Source: Calycina herbarum
Taxonomy: Eukaryota; Ascomycota; Leotiomycetes; Helotiales; Pezizellaceae
Direction: 5' to 3'
DNA length: 61,190 nt
Assembly (NCBI GenBank): GCA_001414485.1
Contig: LLEY01000264.1
Coordinates: 1 to 61,190, forward strand
Shown here: positions 11,291 through 23,837 of the stretch, piece by piece
How positions within the stretch are numbered: the stretch's first letter is position 1
Layout: each line of letters starts with the position of its first letter
Notes under the pieces: generated by a model
Databases searched by the model: none
Told to the model about the DNA's origin: nothing
The model's input: only the letters and a program-made list of their open reading frames with translations
Translations under genes and position numbers: made by a program

Positions 11291-12032
11291 GCCTGGATCG
11301 CCCGTACTTTTGACCCTTCCCTTCCTCCAGGTCATACACAAAGAGAAAGAAAGAATGTTTCCTCTCCCAGATCCACAACTCACAACTATCAAGATGACCA
11401 AATAATTTCACATCGACTTTTAATATCGTGTCGAGGGAACGGAGGGAAAAGGCAGCGAAAGAAAACGCAAAGGATTGATTTCCAAAGCCGCCCTTGCCTT
11501 CCCCCACCCCCCGACCTACGTATTGCTATTGCTTCGCGATTTGAGTTGAAATGTTCGATCTGGAGCAAAGAAAGAGAATCCGAGAGTGGGTGATACGTAG
11601 TCAGGGTAAGTCCATAGGACTTGCTCATCCGGCTGTCGCTGGGGTCCAGACGTGCCTTCCTCTGTCAACTTGGTAAAAATGCCTGAGTAGTGACTTCCAT
11701 CCACATAACCAGAATTTAACTTTCAGTGAGAAACTCTCTTTTTGGGTATAAGCGTGATGAGAAAAGGGAGAGCCCACCAGTAGCAAACCCCGATGGGGAA
11801 GGGCGCCAACGAAAGGTGCACAAGAAAAGAGAACTGAACCGCAACTTTGCATCCCAGCCATACAGTAAACATGATGTTCGTATAATGTTCGCACTACCAA
11901 ACTAAATGCTCGGTACAGACAGGGTATATCTCGCAATCCTAACACCATATAAAAGAGCAGCCTCCCAAACCCTCAGACCTATACTCCATAAATCCACCTA
12001 GTACTGTTGCCTCCCTCAGATAATCTGTCGAT

Positions 12033-13845
12033 TTAAGAATGTTCCACGCCCATAACCGCGTTGGTAGCCAAAACCTCGATCCTCTTAGCATACAATCTCA
12101 TAGTATGACAAACCGGGTCACCCCAAATGACACCCCTCAATAACTCATCATCTACAATCTGTGCCACGACACCTTCATCCAATTTCTCATCCAGTCTGTT
12201 CTTTTTCTTGGGAGCAGTATCGTATCTCTCCACTCCACGCAGTAGTACTAATCGACCAGCATTGCTCAATGTCGCTTCAGGCACGGGCCATAAAGGTGCC
12301 GCGGCTGTAGCAGAGGGAGAAGTATGGGATTTCTTAAGTGAAGGCTTGAGCTTATTCACATTAAGAGAGCTACTTGATTTCCAGGATTTTGGGGGCTTCT
12401 GTACTTGCAGCTGAGGGTAGGATTGCGCTGGAGCAGGTGTGGCGTAAAGGTCGATTAATGATCGAACATATGCTTTATCTGCTCGTGGAACGGGATCTCC
12501 TTCGTTGACAAAGCTCATGAATATCGACTTCTTAAGAGAGGCGTCATTTGGTTTGGTGAGTGGGAGTAGGGAGATTGGTGGTGCTCCGAAACTGACACAA
12601 TGGACTCGCTTGAAACATCCTGTCAGAATGTTGAGTTCGGATTCTGTTTCAGGGTTGGTGGCTAGCATGTGGCTATAGAGAAGTGCCGCAACTGCACCCC
12701 CGGCCGAGTGGCCTGTGATGAGAAGCGAATACTTTGCTCTGCTTGGGTTTTCTTGTAGTAGATGTCGAAGGCGTGCGGCAACTGGTGCAATCATTTTTCG
12801 AGCAACTGTGAGAAATCCCGCATGACAGAGGTTTCCTACGTCATCAAGAAATCCTTCTGGGGGAGCTGGGGCTGAATTCAGGTTGACTGCCCAATCCATG
12901 AATGTTTGTGTCCCCCTAATAGCAAATACTATCGTATTCATGTCGTCCATAGGTACCGATTTAATAACCATCGCCTTCGTTCCTTGTCTCCAATCTGCAT
13001 CCACATGTGTTTCCCTCTCTTGTGACACCGGCTTCATGTATACACGTTCGGAGTATCGAGCTGCCGTGCATAGCAAAGGGAACGTAGGCATATATCTATC
13101 AAGCAAGGTTAGCCGAGGTGATTTTGTAAACAGTTAGCAAGCTGACTTACAGCTTCATGGGACGCAAATTGGGAGGCAGCCTCGAATTGGCGTATAGATT
13201 GACTTTCGAAAAATAATTCGTACTGATAGCAGAAGATATCGGGTTGTTGACCATGCCTTTTGACTTTCCACTTCTTGGAATTTCCCTGGTAGTCGACGAA
13301 GGCCGCTCTTGTTGGAACATTGGCGGAGGCTGCTCTTGCACCATCAATTCCCTTTCATCCCCACTCCAATTCTCTCCATCGATAAGGGTGATAATATCAT
13401 TGAACTTGGAAGTGAGTACATCGCAGAGTGCCGCTCCTTGGTTCAGGTACTGTGTGCCTGCCGGGATTCCCTGGTTCATGATTCGAGCTCCGGGAATACA
13501 CCCAGGAACATCGGCATTCAGCAAATTCGACATTGAATTGAGGTTGAGCCTGCTGATTTCATTGCCAGATTTCCGTGGCCGGACGGGTAGAGGAGGGGCG
13601 AGGTGAAAATTCTGGGTGATGTGGATGGGCTGATACTGAGGGGTTACCCAATTGTTGCTGCTTGGTGATATCGCATAGCCGTAGGAGGGATCTAGTCTCT
13701 GCTCGCTGGCTGAGGGCTTTTGCTGGAGGGAACTGACGTACTCATCATTCAAGTTGAAACGTGAATTGTAGATGGGATTGTGCCGAGGAGGCTTCGATGT
13801 CGCCGTCGCCGTTTCTTTTTTGGATCGGCCCCAGATCGCCATCAT
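12033..13845 (-). CDS. Class 3 lipase-like alpha/beta hydrolase
   Basis: Two exons, 13845-13151 and 13095-12033, give 585 residues. The 55-bp intron starts GTAAGT, carries CTAAC branch motifs and ends TAG, and it joins in frame. The C-terminal half is a fungal lipase_3 domain: nucleophile elbow GHSAGG (in LLITGHSAGGAVAALL), the acid in NEGDPVPRAD, and the His in DPVCHTMRLY near the end, so the Ser-Asp-His triad appears complete. The N-terminal 230 residues are low-complexity, rich in Pro, Ser and Asn, with no signal peptide, which suggests an intracellular esterase. The start is the first of two adjacent ATGs (13845 and 13842); the frame stays open upstream without an ATG, so a missing 5' exon is possible. 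Substrate unknown. Confidence 0.85.
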
Positions 13846-14332
13846 TTCCGTGTCGGGTTTATTTTTGGGGTTGATGCCGGTGTTGCTTGCTCTCGCCAAG
13901 TGATCTTCACATCGTTGTCCGCTTTGCACGAAGAACAAGATGTTGAGGGTTGGAAAGATCCAAGTTTCTCCTGGAGGACTGAGGGCTGTTAAGAAGAGAC
14001 GCCTATAATGCGGAGAAAGGGAGGGAGGGACTCGATGGGCGACGAATTGGCATGGGCTTCATCGCCCCAAGCGGCCGAGCCATGCAAGAAATACAGGAGC
14101 AGCACAGCTCGAGGCAGGCTCTCCCACGTCGTGACTTCTTGGGGCTTGCGAGGCGTGCAATTCGCTGACGACTGCGCCTCGGACCTTCTTCAATGCCAGT
14201 CGACCCAGTCAACCCTGGTTTGTTGCCATCTGCGAGCTTCTGTAAGCAATTGTTTGCTTCATCGTCCAGCCTTCGTCCACGAACCAGAGTGCGGATCCAG
14301 CAATTCACGGTGAACAGGTGCTGCAGTGGAAA

Positions 14333-14370
14333 GCGTCTCGAGGGCGTCTCGAGGGCGTCTCGAGGGCGTC
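14333..14370. repeat. Tandem 11-bp repeat
   Basis: Three perfect copies of GCGTCTCGAGG plus a partial fourth. No function is evident. Confidence 0.85.
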
Positions 14371-17300
14371 CATTCATTCGTGGGCGATAGTGGGGGAGTA
14401 ACAACAACACTCAACCGCGGGGATAAGGTACTCGAGTACTAGAGTTCCCACCACTCTGGGCAGCAGACATACAGACATATCACCCCAAGGTGCAGGTTTG
14501 GCAGGAGCAGCCCAAGAATTGCCGTTATCTGGGCTGCTAGGTTTGTCCCTACAACCACGATATGATCACGCAGGTCTCCATTTTAAACTTATGCTTATCA
14601 ACACGGTTTGTACTGTCTCGCCTCGTCCTGGAGTTGAAATGGAGAGAAATCGGACTCCGAAATCTTCGGGCGGATGGAGCCTGAAAACGGAATGAAGGAC
14701 GATGAATGGACGGAAAACAAGGTGGAGATATGAGATGGAATAGTACGGAAAATTCTCACTTTTCGTCTGCTTGTTCTTTTTACTCCTCTCTATCTGCCTG
14801 GCAAGGCGAACTATTCAATATGCCTGATGCCTCAAGGATGTCTACCAATCAGATAACCCATCGTATCAGGCTTCATTCTGGGCGTTCTAGACTTGCAGGA
14901 GAAACCAGTTCTATCATCTTTCCTCATGCAAAGCATTGGCACAGGATTAGTTTACTTTCTAAGGCGTTGCAGATAGATTGGAGAGTGGCATTGTCATGTG
15001 CTTTTCGTATCTGCATTTTGCTTTTGTTACATGGAAAGAACTCACAAGTGTAACATTTTAATGACTGGAGAAGGCCTTGAAGTTTGTTGGTTGTGATTCC
15101 TGATATGGTTCATCTTTTCCTTTTGAAAACAAGGGTGTTCCCCTAGTCGTCGTTCTTCATACACCCTCTCTATGCCAATTTGAGCTATGCACATGGTGTA
15201 TAGATGTACTTCGATTTCTTGGAACTTTGGATCTATGCCCGGTCATTTCTAGTCTCTATTGAAAACAATTCGGGCTGACAAAACCTCTCCTTGTGGCGGC
15301 TCCCTGCCTTTTCATCAACACTTTGCTTTTCCTCCCATTTTCGTGCAACCAAACAGACCTATCTGGGAGACGCTGGAGGGGTATCGTCATTTTCACTTTG
15401 AAGTTTTCCAGCAGGTTTCAGAATCATCCCCCGTTCGAACAGCTACCTCTCATCGAGATATGTCATCTGGCCTCTTGTGTCTATATCTAGTTTTAGTACT
15501 GATTAAGGTATGTCGGGCCCATCCATGCCTCTGTCAAGATACTGGGTGTTTCCATATTGAACAGACAAGACAAGTGCGGCTTTCTGGGTATCGGTTGGTT
15601 TTATAGAGTGGTTCCCTCTACAAGAGGCTTATAAGAAAATTCATTGCAAACTTGAATTATGAGCGTTGTTTAAAGTTTTGAAGCATGTGAAAGCTGAGAG
15701 TAGTGGAACTCGGCAGGGAGGGTTTTTTACTGGTTGAAATTTGAATTACCACATAGTTGAAGAATATAAAAATCGAGTTTAAAGCTACTTTTTTCTCCAT
15801 ATTAAATACTTTAGGCTCAGAACTAGTTGTTTTGGTTGAAGGTTGAAAGTAATTTGTCACTTTACGTGCCAGACCTTAACAAATATAAAGTATTGTGGAG
15901 TATATTTGATAGTCTGTATTTCTTTGATCGCCAATCTGAACGGGTGGTATGAGGTAATGGACGAAAGTATATTGAACTCTAGGTGCCTTGGAGTTGTTGA
16001 ACTTGATTAGATAGAGCTCACTAATTTTTTTATAGAAGGCTCAGGCCAATCAATATGAAGTTGAGCCTCATTACGACCTTCAACACTTTGCTACACGCTC
16101 AAAATGCAGTACCAATAACTCGCGCCGAATCCACCAATTACAAGTCATCTCATCCATTTCCAATAATCCCTCATCGCTCTCTTCAATTCCATCATAAAAT
16201 ATACCCCCGCCACCTCCAACTTAGGTACCTGACGATACGGAAGCTCCAATCCAGATAAATACCCCAAAGCCCGCGCGGCTCGGATCGCGCGGATCGCGGG
16301 GAAAAAGACCGCGCATCCACGGTCTGGAATCCTATAAAAAGCAAAACAAATGCAATCACAATTTGAGATTCCGATTCATCGACGAGCTTTCCCCGAATGG
16401 TCGCACGGTGTGAGGAGGGAGAACGGAGATATTCCTTAACTGAGACTCCGGAGAATCGTAGGAGATGACGAGGTGAGGGGAATTGCTGCGTTTGGTTGGT
16501 TGAGCTTGGGAGATTGGGATCGTGATCTACTCGATTTCAAATTGCTTGGAGGTAAGGTCTTCCTTTCTAAAATTATACTGTTTTTGCACTGGGATTTGGC
16601 ATGGAGATGAGGGGAAAGAGAAAGTCTTGCCGAGAATGCCAAGAGATTAAGGCGTTGGGGTAGGGCTCGGGAGAGGCGATCTAAGCTTGTTTTTGGGCCA
16701 AGGATATCAAGCTTTTTGTGGCTCTCTCGGGAGTTGAGATGGCTGGTAGGGGTGTATATTTATATACTTTTTCTTGGTACCGAATGTAGATGAAGATTGG
16801 ACTTGAATACAGTTTTTCTAATCTTAGATTGATGTTTGGCCTGCATGCGGACAGTAGCCAGAGAATGCTGGTGACGAATGAGAGGAGGTGTCTAGTCGGA
16901 ACTCTACTCCCGGTGGCATGTACCCTTGATCCTGAGTTGTTTCGAAACGCATTGTAAGTGACTGAAAGTCCTAATATTAATTAAATTGATCACGGTGTAT
17001 GCCATTATTTCAGTGGCTTATAAAATATCGTTTCTCTTACTTGTATTGGGATACAACCCGTGCCTTCACTTCTTTTCCTTGTTTATAGGTCGAAGGATTC
17101 CATGAATCGAGATCGATCACACCGATATATCCCCAAACTTTCCGAATTAAAACCTCACTGACAAGGTGATCACCGACGGCGGTGAATTTGACACGGGATA
17201 GGCTTATGTTAAAAGACGAGGTCGCATCGGAGGAATTATTTCCTTCCATGATACACCGATGATGTAATGTAAGCACGAATGTATAGTTTGATGCAGTGAT

Positions 17301-17463
17301 ATTGAAATGTGATCCCCAATTAGCCTCTCTGTCCAAGTATCAATAATTGTGTAGAAGTCTGGAAGTGGTGTAGAGAGACTTCGGTGTTCTGATTGGCAAA
17401 ACCGGGTATCTTTGATGTTACCCTGCAATGCACAAGGAGAGGCTTATTTTTAGCAGGGAAGCA

Positions 17464-17557
17464 TACTACCCCCCCCCTTAACTGTCTGTCATGTGCAAGG
17501 TTAGTTTGGCTGTAAAAATGTCTGTGCGTCTACAGACAGTTAAGGGGGGGGATAGTA
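17464..17557. mobile_element. MITE-like hairpin element with TA flanks
   Basis: A 90-bp unit (17466-17555) has about 24-bp terminal inverted repeats: a CTAC/CTAT start, a run of eight or nine C, then TTAACTGTCTG. TA dinucleotides flank it at 17464-17465 and 17556-17557, as expected for target duplication by a Tc1/mariner-type transposase. The interior has no coding capacity. No related autonomous element is visible in the window. Confidence 0.6.
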
Positions 17558-18075
17558 CGCCGGGGCTCAATCCGGTTTGGGATTACATTGCGAAGATGTA
17601 TTATGCGTCGGTGATCAGTAACTTCTCGGTTAAGAGCGATTTCTAGGATGGAAGCAAGCTTCTTCAATTAGTGAACTCCCGTATTACCCAATGAAATTCA
17701 ATACACTGCCGAAAGGAAACTCTCAATGCTTAATGAACCCCTCTTTTTCAAGGGTCAAGCTATCCGGTCCTGGTTGCGAGTCAAATTACCGAATTCAAAT
17801 GACCTGCAAAACCCAGGACCTGTGATGCAGGTTGAGAAATTGTGAACATATGACGGGTAGCTGTCATGGAAGCACCAAGCTCATGTAGTCCGTGAAGATT
17901 GTGACCGCTTGTAAACGAGGAAGTAGGTGGGTAATAATGATACCAGGGATTTGGAATTTTCTATATAAGATGCAACTCCTTTTCCCAACCAGAATTTTGA
18001 GAGATCAAGCAGATTTTCCCTGATTTTCTCTGGACAATCCTGTTGGCAAGACTCTTCCCAGAACCGCATACAATA

Positions 18076-19599
18076 ATGGCACCTCTTTCACTTGTAGGCC
18101 TTCTTGCGGCAAGTGCTAGTCTTGTCCTTTCGGCACCTACTGGCACTTCCTCCCCCCCAACAGCCACATCTCTTTTGGGTTACAATCCAGCAAATGTAGT
18201 TGTATACCAAGACACCGACAATATACCTTTCACTTTAGTACCAGGTCAAACTGATGCTGCAACCATCGGTGCTGCACTTAATTTCGACAATGTTGATCTT
18301 CCACAACCTATCAGAGGCACAAAGGGAGGACTTGATCCCGGACCACAAACTCCTGAGTACAGCAAATTGAATCCCGATAAATTGGCCCCGCCTGGAACCG
18401 ATCATGGAGCTGTATCGAATGCCCAAGTAAGTTGATATTCCAGATATCTTTGGTTTGATGCTAAGAAAATTCTAGTGGCCTCTTGGTTTGAGTCATGCGA
18501 AATTGGGACTGAATCGAGCAGGATGGTCAAGACAACAAAATGTTGACAACATCCCGGCAGCTACAGAAATGGCAGGAGTGGATATGAGATTGGAAGAGGG
18601 GGGATATCGAGAGCTTCATTGGCACAAGGCAGCCGAATGGGCTTATATTCTCAATGGAACTGTGAGAATTCAAGCGGTAAACGAGAGAGGAGAAACCATT
18701 ACTGATGACCTGAGCGCTGGGGACGTGTGGTTCTTTCCTCCCGGAATACCCCACTCCCTTCAAGGTCTTAAAGGTGGTGTTGAATTTCTCTTGGTGTTTG
18801 ACGACGGGGATTTCTCAGAAGACAATACTTTCTTAGCTTCAGAGATCTTCGTTCGAAACCCAGTATGTAAATCCTCCCCCCTTTCACTATGACACTGCTG
18901 ACATCAGTTTAGAAAGACATCCTTTCCAAGACCTTGGGCGTACCATTGAAAGCATGGGACAACATTCCAGCAGGAGAACTTTTTATCTTCCCTGGAACCA
19001 AAGCGCCTACTGACATCAAAGAACAAACTGTTGTTGGCTCAGCAGGAACCATCCCTCTACAGGAGTCATTCTCTTACCATTTCTCAAAGCAAGAGCCGAC
19101 ATTCTCCGTCGACGGTGGAAGTGTCAAAATCGTGGACCCCACAAACTTCCCAATTGCAGCCAAATTTTCAGCTGCACTTGTTACTGTAAAGCCCGGTGCC
19201 ATTCGAGAGATCCATTGGCATCCTTTGAGTGATGAATGGAACTTCTTCATCGCTGGAAGGGGGAGAATTGGAATCTACGCAGCAGCCAACGCCGCACAAA
19301 CTTTCGATTACAACGCCGGCGATACTGGGTACATTCCAAAATCCATGACTCATTACGTCGAAAACACAGGGACAACTGACTTGATTTTCCTCGAAGTTTT
19401 ACAAGCAGACCATTTCTCTGGTAGGTTACAAGCCCGCAGCTCGTTGACCATAACTGACCTCTTAGATATCTCTATAGGACAATGGTTAGCCCTTACGCCT
19501 GCTCAGATTGTGAAGGATACCTTGAATTTGACGAACGAGACCGTTTCCGCCCTCAAGAAGGATAAGCAGTATATTGTCGAGGGTGTTCTTCCCAAGTAA
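18076..19599 (+). CDS. Secreted bicupin oxalate decarboxylase
   Basis: Exons 18076-18426, 18476-18862 and 18913-19599 give 474 residues; both introns (49 and 50 bp) are phase 0. A signal peptide (MAPLSLVGLLAASASLVLSA) is followed by two cupin domains. Each has the metal-binding pattern: HWHKAAEW and PGIPHS in the first, HWHPLSDEW and PKSMTH in the second. The first cupin is followed by SEDNT, matching the flexible SENST-type lid whose Glu acts in decarboxylation rather than oxidation in OxdC. The enzyme converts oxalate to formate and CO2 with Mn, outside the cell or in the wall. In oxalate-producing fungi it would limit oxalic acid and buffer pH. It stands alone, with no formate dehydrogenase gene beside it. 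Confidence 0.92.
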
Positions 19600-22219
19600 T
19601 CTATTTCTTCGTCTTATTTGTTCAATCAAGCAACGACCGAAAGAAGGTTCATTTTGTATTGATGTGTAGTTTTCTTCCCAACCAGAAGTCTTAAGGCGGT
19701 TGTATGGGAATTTTGTCCATAATACCAATTTGATAATTCTGCTACAAAACCGCTCATCCGAATCATAAGTCGTGATTCTCAGTGGCCGCTCTGGTTAGTC
19801 TATGAACTATGAGCTGGATGTCTTTTTTTTGTGGAAATGAGACCCAATATTCTGGGTGACCTGTGGGAGTATTTTTTCCTCAGAACAATACCTGATCACT
19901 TTCTCTAAACAGTCCCAACTCACTTAGGCGTTTTCAACCTCAGCTACTCCTTCCTTTCCTTCTCTTGCTACTTTCTACTGATAAATGCGCACTATCTAAA
20001 TAATCACCTAGCTTATCTATTATCTTAGTACTATTAATCTTCAACGATATTTCTTTGAGAGAAGAGCCGCTAATTTCGATAAACAGGAAATATGTTCGAG
20101 GAGAAGTTAGATGTTGTACACGATGTAGCCATTTAGATTCTTGCTTTCTATATTGATTTCAAGAGTTATCAAAGATAGAAGTATACTTACGCTTCTACAT
20201 TAATCTTGTAAGAGTAGTCATATCTACGTATTAATTAGATATCAGAGTAACAGCTACTATAAAAATGTATATTACGAGGCTCTAACTTAAATAGCTAAAT
20301 TCTTAAAGACTTTGAAAAAATGACCTCTAGCTCTGAGGGTAAAGGTTAAAATTTTAACTATATAAACCACATATAAGGGAGTCTATCTGATATCAAAAGA
20401 AGTGTTATACAGCACAATAACTACTAATACACCTTTTACCAGAGTAAGATTTTCTTCACTCTTTGTTACAACCTGTTGATCAAATTTCGCCTGAACTTTA
20501 CGCCTATACATATATATGAAAAGATCTTTTACTGGAAGTTCTCGGCTAATTCAATTACATGGTAAGACCTACAAAATCGCTAATTCGATATGAAAATAAT
20601 TGTCATTTCTAATGCATTCTAATTCAATTGCCTAAGGCTATCCAGTAGAAGGTGTATAGATGAAGCTAATTTGGATAGTTGGAAATAGATTGAGGGGTTG
20701 ATATCGAAAAATATTAACCTGCTACGCTAGGAGAAGGGGAACCGACTATCTAGGGAATTTTGATTGAAAGTTTGCGCTGAATTCTGGTCATCGTTCTCCT
20801 TCTGTATGTCTATAATTTAAGATATCATATCAAGAATAAAGCATAAAGATTGACACCAAGACATGAGTAAATTGGCATTTGTTCTTCCTACTTATGCTGA
20901 GTTACTCGTTTGAAAAACATAATTCTCCTAAGCATATCAAGAGAAACCTCCTCAGTAACTATCATTCGGGCATTCAAGGTGCAAAGAGAGAGACTGGTGC
21001 AAACTGTCAAAGCCATAAAAATACTCACGCCTTCCTGCGGCACTCTTGTCCAAGCGAATACCACCAAAATTAATACTAGCAAATATAATTGAGTTTCACC
21101 GAACAGCCCAATAAACGTCACTCTTTCCATCCACTCAAACGTCACTTAGTCCAAAACAAACTTGATCTCCAATTCCCAAACATGTAATTTTGTTGACGAA
21201 TGTGACACGGCCAATCCCCGTTCGAGAAATGGAGGTTTTCAATCCAAGAGGTCCTCCTTCTAAGTTCGTCGTGCGACAGCTTCTGGTCTGAAATGCTTCG
21301 TTGTAGGGTTCCCGTTCTGTGGACGAAAGAATCGGAGCTTCCTACCGTGGCGTGTTAGATGTGATTTCCGATACAGCCATCAAAGACATACCTTTCTCCA
21401 AATCGTGTGATGTATCATTTTTAGCGGAAGAAGGTAGGGCACTCTCTCTTTTGGGCCCAATACCATAGTGCTGACCATAGTATTGCAGCACCCACGAAGG
21501 GTAATGCCATTATATCCAAGACAAAACCAAGAGCCAGGCTGATTACGAGGATCGACAACGAGACGCCCAAATCTGCCCAGTGGAAACCATCCAAGACACC
21601 AGCAACAATCCAGCAAATCGTGTGCCAAACATCACTGAATAAATCTGGTCGCCGAGAAATGCGTACTGGCGGATGATTGTGTTTCCTGTCGTGACAAGTG
21701 GGCTCGAGATTCAAAGGAGCGAAGTTTGAAAGTGATAACTATGTGCAAGCGCCAAGCCAGGAGAAAGGTAACTAACTGGCTATAAGGCCTCTGATCAAGT
21801 AGAGAATGCTGGCTGTAAGTACGTCAAGAGAAAGAGCCAAAAACTTGAACAGGTCTATGAAGGGCAGCTCGGTAGAATTAGCTTCTGATTGAGTTGTAAA
21901 TTGTCGTTTGTTCTTTCCCTCAACATTAACTTTGCTACTAGCAACAGTCATGACGAGGATCGCACCTTCCTTCTAATTTCTAAGTTTAATCTTGACCGTG
22001 GTAACCCCTGAAAGCGAAACTTTAACATCGAGATGATCACCTCTTCGATTTCTGTGGCAAACATCTTATGATAACTTTGGCAAAGGAAGGAGAAGAAAAG
22101 GTGGGGACCAAAATCGGGCCAATAGTTGATCCGTTCCGATCCAACCCCTGTAGAAATTTCAATGACATCGACACTTTGAAAGGCTTCAGCAATAGTAACC
22201 CTCTCCACAGCAATTCAAA
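19600..22219. other. Intergenic, about 2.6 kb, with an AT-rich RIP-like relic
   Basis: From about 19,970 to 20,520 the DNA is A+T and TpA rich like the RIPed transposon at the start of the window; it is probably an unrecognisable repeat relic. The rest has ordinary composition. The only frame worth noting is the small membrane-protein-like one at 21421-21714 on the minus strand. Confidence 0.45.
21421..21714 (-). CDS. Possible small membrane protein or gene fragment
   Basis: A 97-codon frame with two hydrophobic stretches (around residues 45-65 and 68-87, the second containing Trp-rich ALWYWAQ) that could be membrane helices. No family recognised, no clear flanking exons, and an ATG start is not confirmed. 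It may be the end of a decayed gene or chance. Confidence 0.2.
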   Translation of the reverse strand: MNLEPTCHDRKHNHPPVRISRRPDLFSDVWHTICWIVAGVLDGFHWADLGVSLSILVISLALGFVLDIMALPFVGAAILWSALWYWAQKRECPTFFR

Positions 22220-23173
22220 ATGAATTCAAAATCGTGTGTATCTTGCCTGCGGGCTGTAAAACGCCAGTCGCATGTTATTCCAATTGTTTGATTTCCCCTT
22301 CCTTTTCAAAGCGCATTTTCTAATCCTTTCTCAGGCTAGGAACACAACCCGGAGCATCGTAGCCTCGAGGGCGTTTGCAACATCACCTGCACGGTCAGCA
22401 ACAGCCCCGAGTTGTAATGCGCCCGCCAAAACCGAGAAGATTGAGGTGAAGCCTAGAAAGATTGGTGGAATCACAGAAACCTACACGGCGTATGGGGCGA
22501 CGGAGGCAATGTACAAGGAATGCGCGCGACGCGCAGATTACAAAATCCTAAAAGCAGCAGATGAAGACGTGGAGGTACCCAAGATGGAGGATGGAGAAGA
22601 CCTTGGGGTCGGAGGAGGGTGGTGGCATGAAGGTACGTTTTAGTCCAGTCCGAGAACTCCATTTCTAACTTGGTAGCAGAATTGGGATTAAAACCAACGT
22701 TCAGTACTTGGTCGCAAGTTACGATGCTACATATATACCTCCTCACCGTCCGATTTCGATGTTTCCCTCCCGATATATGTAAAACATGGCAGCAACATAT
22801 TCTCAACCACTTTTTCTACGATATGGAAGATAGAATGGCCGTCCAGCATGGCATGACTGCTGGTGGCACACGACAGAAGTACTTGAAGGATGTATTCGTC
22901 CAATGGAGAGGAATACTTGCTGCGTACGATGAGGGGCTGGCGAAGAACGATGCTGTTTTAGCGTCCGCACTTTGGAGGAACATTTTCAAGGCGGACGAGA
23001 ATGTTGATATTGTAAAGCTTGCCCAGATTGTGAGCTTTATGAGGAAGTCTTTGGTCAAATTGGACTCCATGGATGATTTGGAAATCATGCAACAGGGCAT
23101 GGATTTCGTGGGCCCTGCGGGCGAAAAGATCCTCATGGGAGCTTCTGGCAAAGATTCTCTTGCAGAGAAGTAG
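22220..23173 (+). CDS. CBP3: Mitochondrial ubiquinol-cytochrome c reductase assembly factor Cbp3
   Basis: Exons 22220-22273, 22335-22632 and 22680-23173 give 284 residues plus any correction at the start. The last intron (47 bp) is clear. The first uses an unusual GTTATT donor but has a CTAAT branch, a CAG acceptor and correct phase; it replaces an unlikely hydrophobic start at 22272 with a basic mitochondrial presequence (CVSCLRAVKRQ, RAFATSPARSA). The conserved Cbp3/UQCC1 chaperone domain is obvious: FSTWSQVTMLHIYLLTVRFR, NHFFYDMEDRM, RQKYLKDVFVQWRG, AYDEGL and ALWRNIF. Cbp3, with Cbp6, binds the mitochondrial ribosome and newly made cytochrome b and is needed to build complex III. The first exon is less certain than the rest. 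Confidence 0.88.
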
Positions 23174-23837
23174 TTGCTCTTGTTCAAGTGAGTGTAGACT
23201 ACAGTGGTGTACAACGATGTAAGATCATGGTGTTATGGGGAGAAGAACTCCACACAACAACCGAAGAATCGACCAGGAGGTCAGGAAGACCTCGAAAAAT
23301 TATTTTGGCTTCTACATACAGCGTAGAACAAATATCAAACAATAATGCAAATTCAGTCGCTTACATTTACATTGCTTGTAGGGCAGGCACTTAACACATG
23401 AGATCCCTAGAAAGTCTCCTCCTATCTGGTTTACACTCCCCCCGCTCACAAGGGTTTGGCCTGAGAATACCGGAGCATATCGAGCAGGTGTTGGGTCTAC
23501 ATGCGTTGTGTCAGCTTTGGCTATGATAAACTTGGTTATGGGCGCTGGCTAGTGGACGTTACACTCTCTATTGATGGAGCTTTTTGGACCTCGACAAGTT
23601 GTTTTGGAAACCTCAAATTTATCTTCCCAGATTGAACTCTATGTATCATTCCTTGGTTTCAGGTCATTATTTATTCCACAAGAAAACAGCCCTCTTCGAT
23701 ACACAAAGCATGCAAACTCCATATGCAATCATTACTTTCCTCCGTTCATTCCCCAAAAAACAGTTCCCTTCGATGTAGAAAGCAAGTAAACTCCCTATGT
23801 AATCATAACTTTTATCGTAGTTGTAGTTGATGTTTCT
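23174..23837. other. Intergenic between convergent genes
   Basis: It holds the 3' ends of Cbp3 (plus) and the next gene (minus). An imperfect direct repeat of about 65 bp (around 23,680-23,742 and 23,755-23,815, both with AACAG..CCCTTCGAT and AAACTCC.TATG) is visible. No gene seen. Confidence 0.5.

Larger units (their letters stand above)
8988..12032. other. Intergenic, about 3 kb, no supported gene
   Basis: Open frames of 60-160 codons occur here but none resembles a known family or shows convincing splice structure. The longest, minus strand at 9487-9969, has no recognisable motif. Two structures stand out: an imperfect 60-bp direct repeat (about 9,449-9,510 and 9,552-9,615, both around a CAGTTGTAA core) and a fold-back element at 11102-11290. 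Confidence 0.5.
13846..18075. other. Intergenic, about 4.2 kb, no supported gene
   Basis: No frame here resembles a known protein. The open frames (for example 14706-15053 and 15259-15606, plus) lack recognisable motifs. Included are an 11-bp tandem repeat at 14333-14370, a short CG-rich patch near 16,270-16,320 and a hairpin element at 17464-17557. The last 100-150 bp should hold the promoter and leader of the oxalate decarboxylase gene. A long non-coding transcript cannot be excluded. Confidence 0.45.

Noticed and set aside
22272..22334. Start of Cbp3 at the ATG at 22272
   Set aside because: It would give a hydrophobic, non-mitochondrial N terminus; an upstream ATG plus an intron ending CTAATCCTTTCTCAG gives a proper presequence. 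The unusual donor leaves some doubt.
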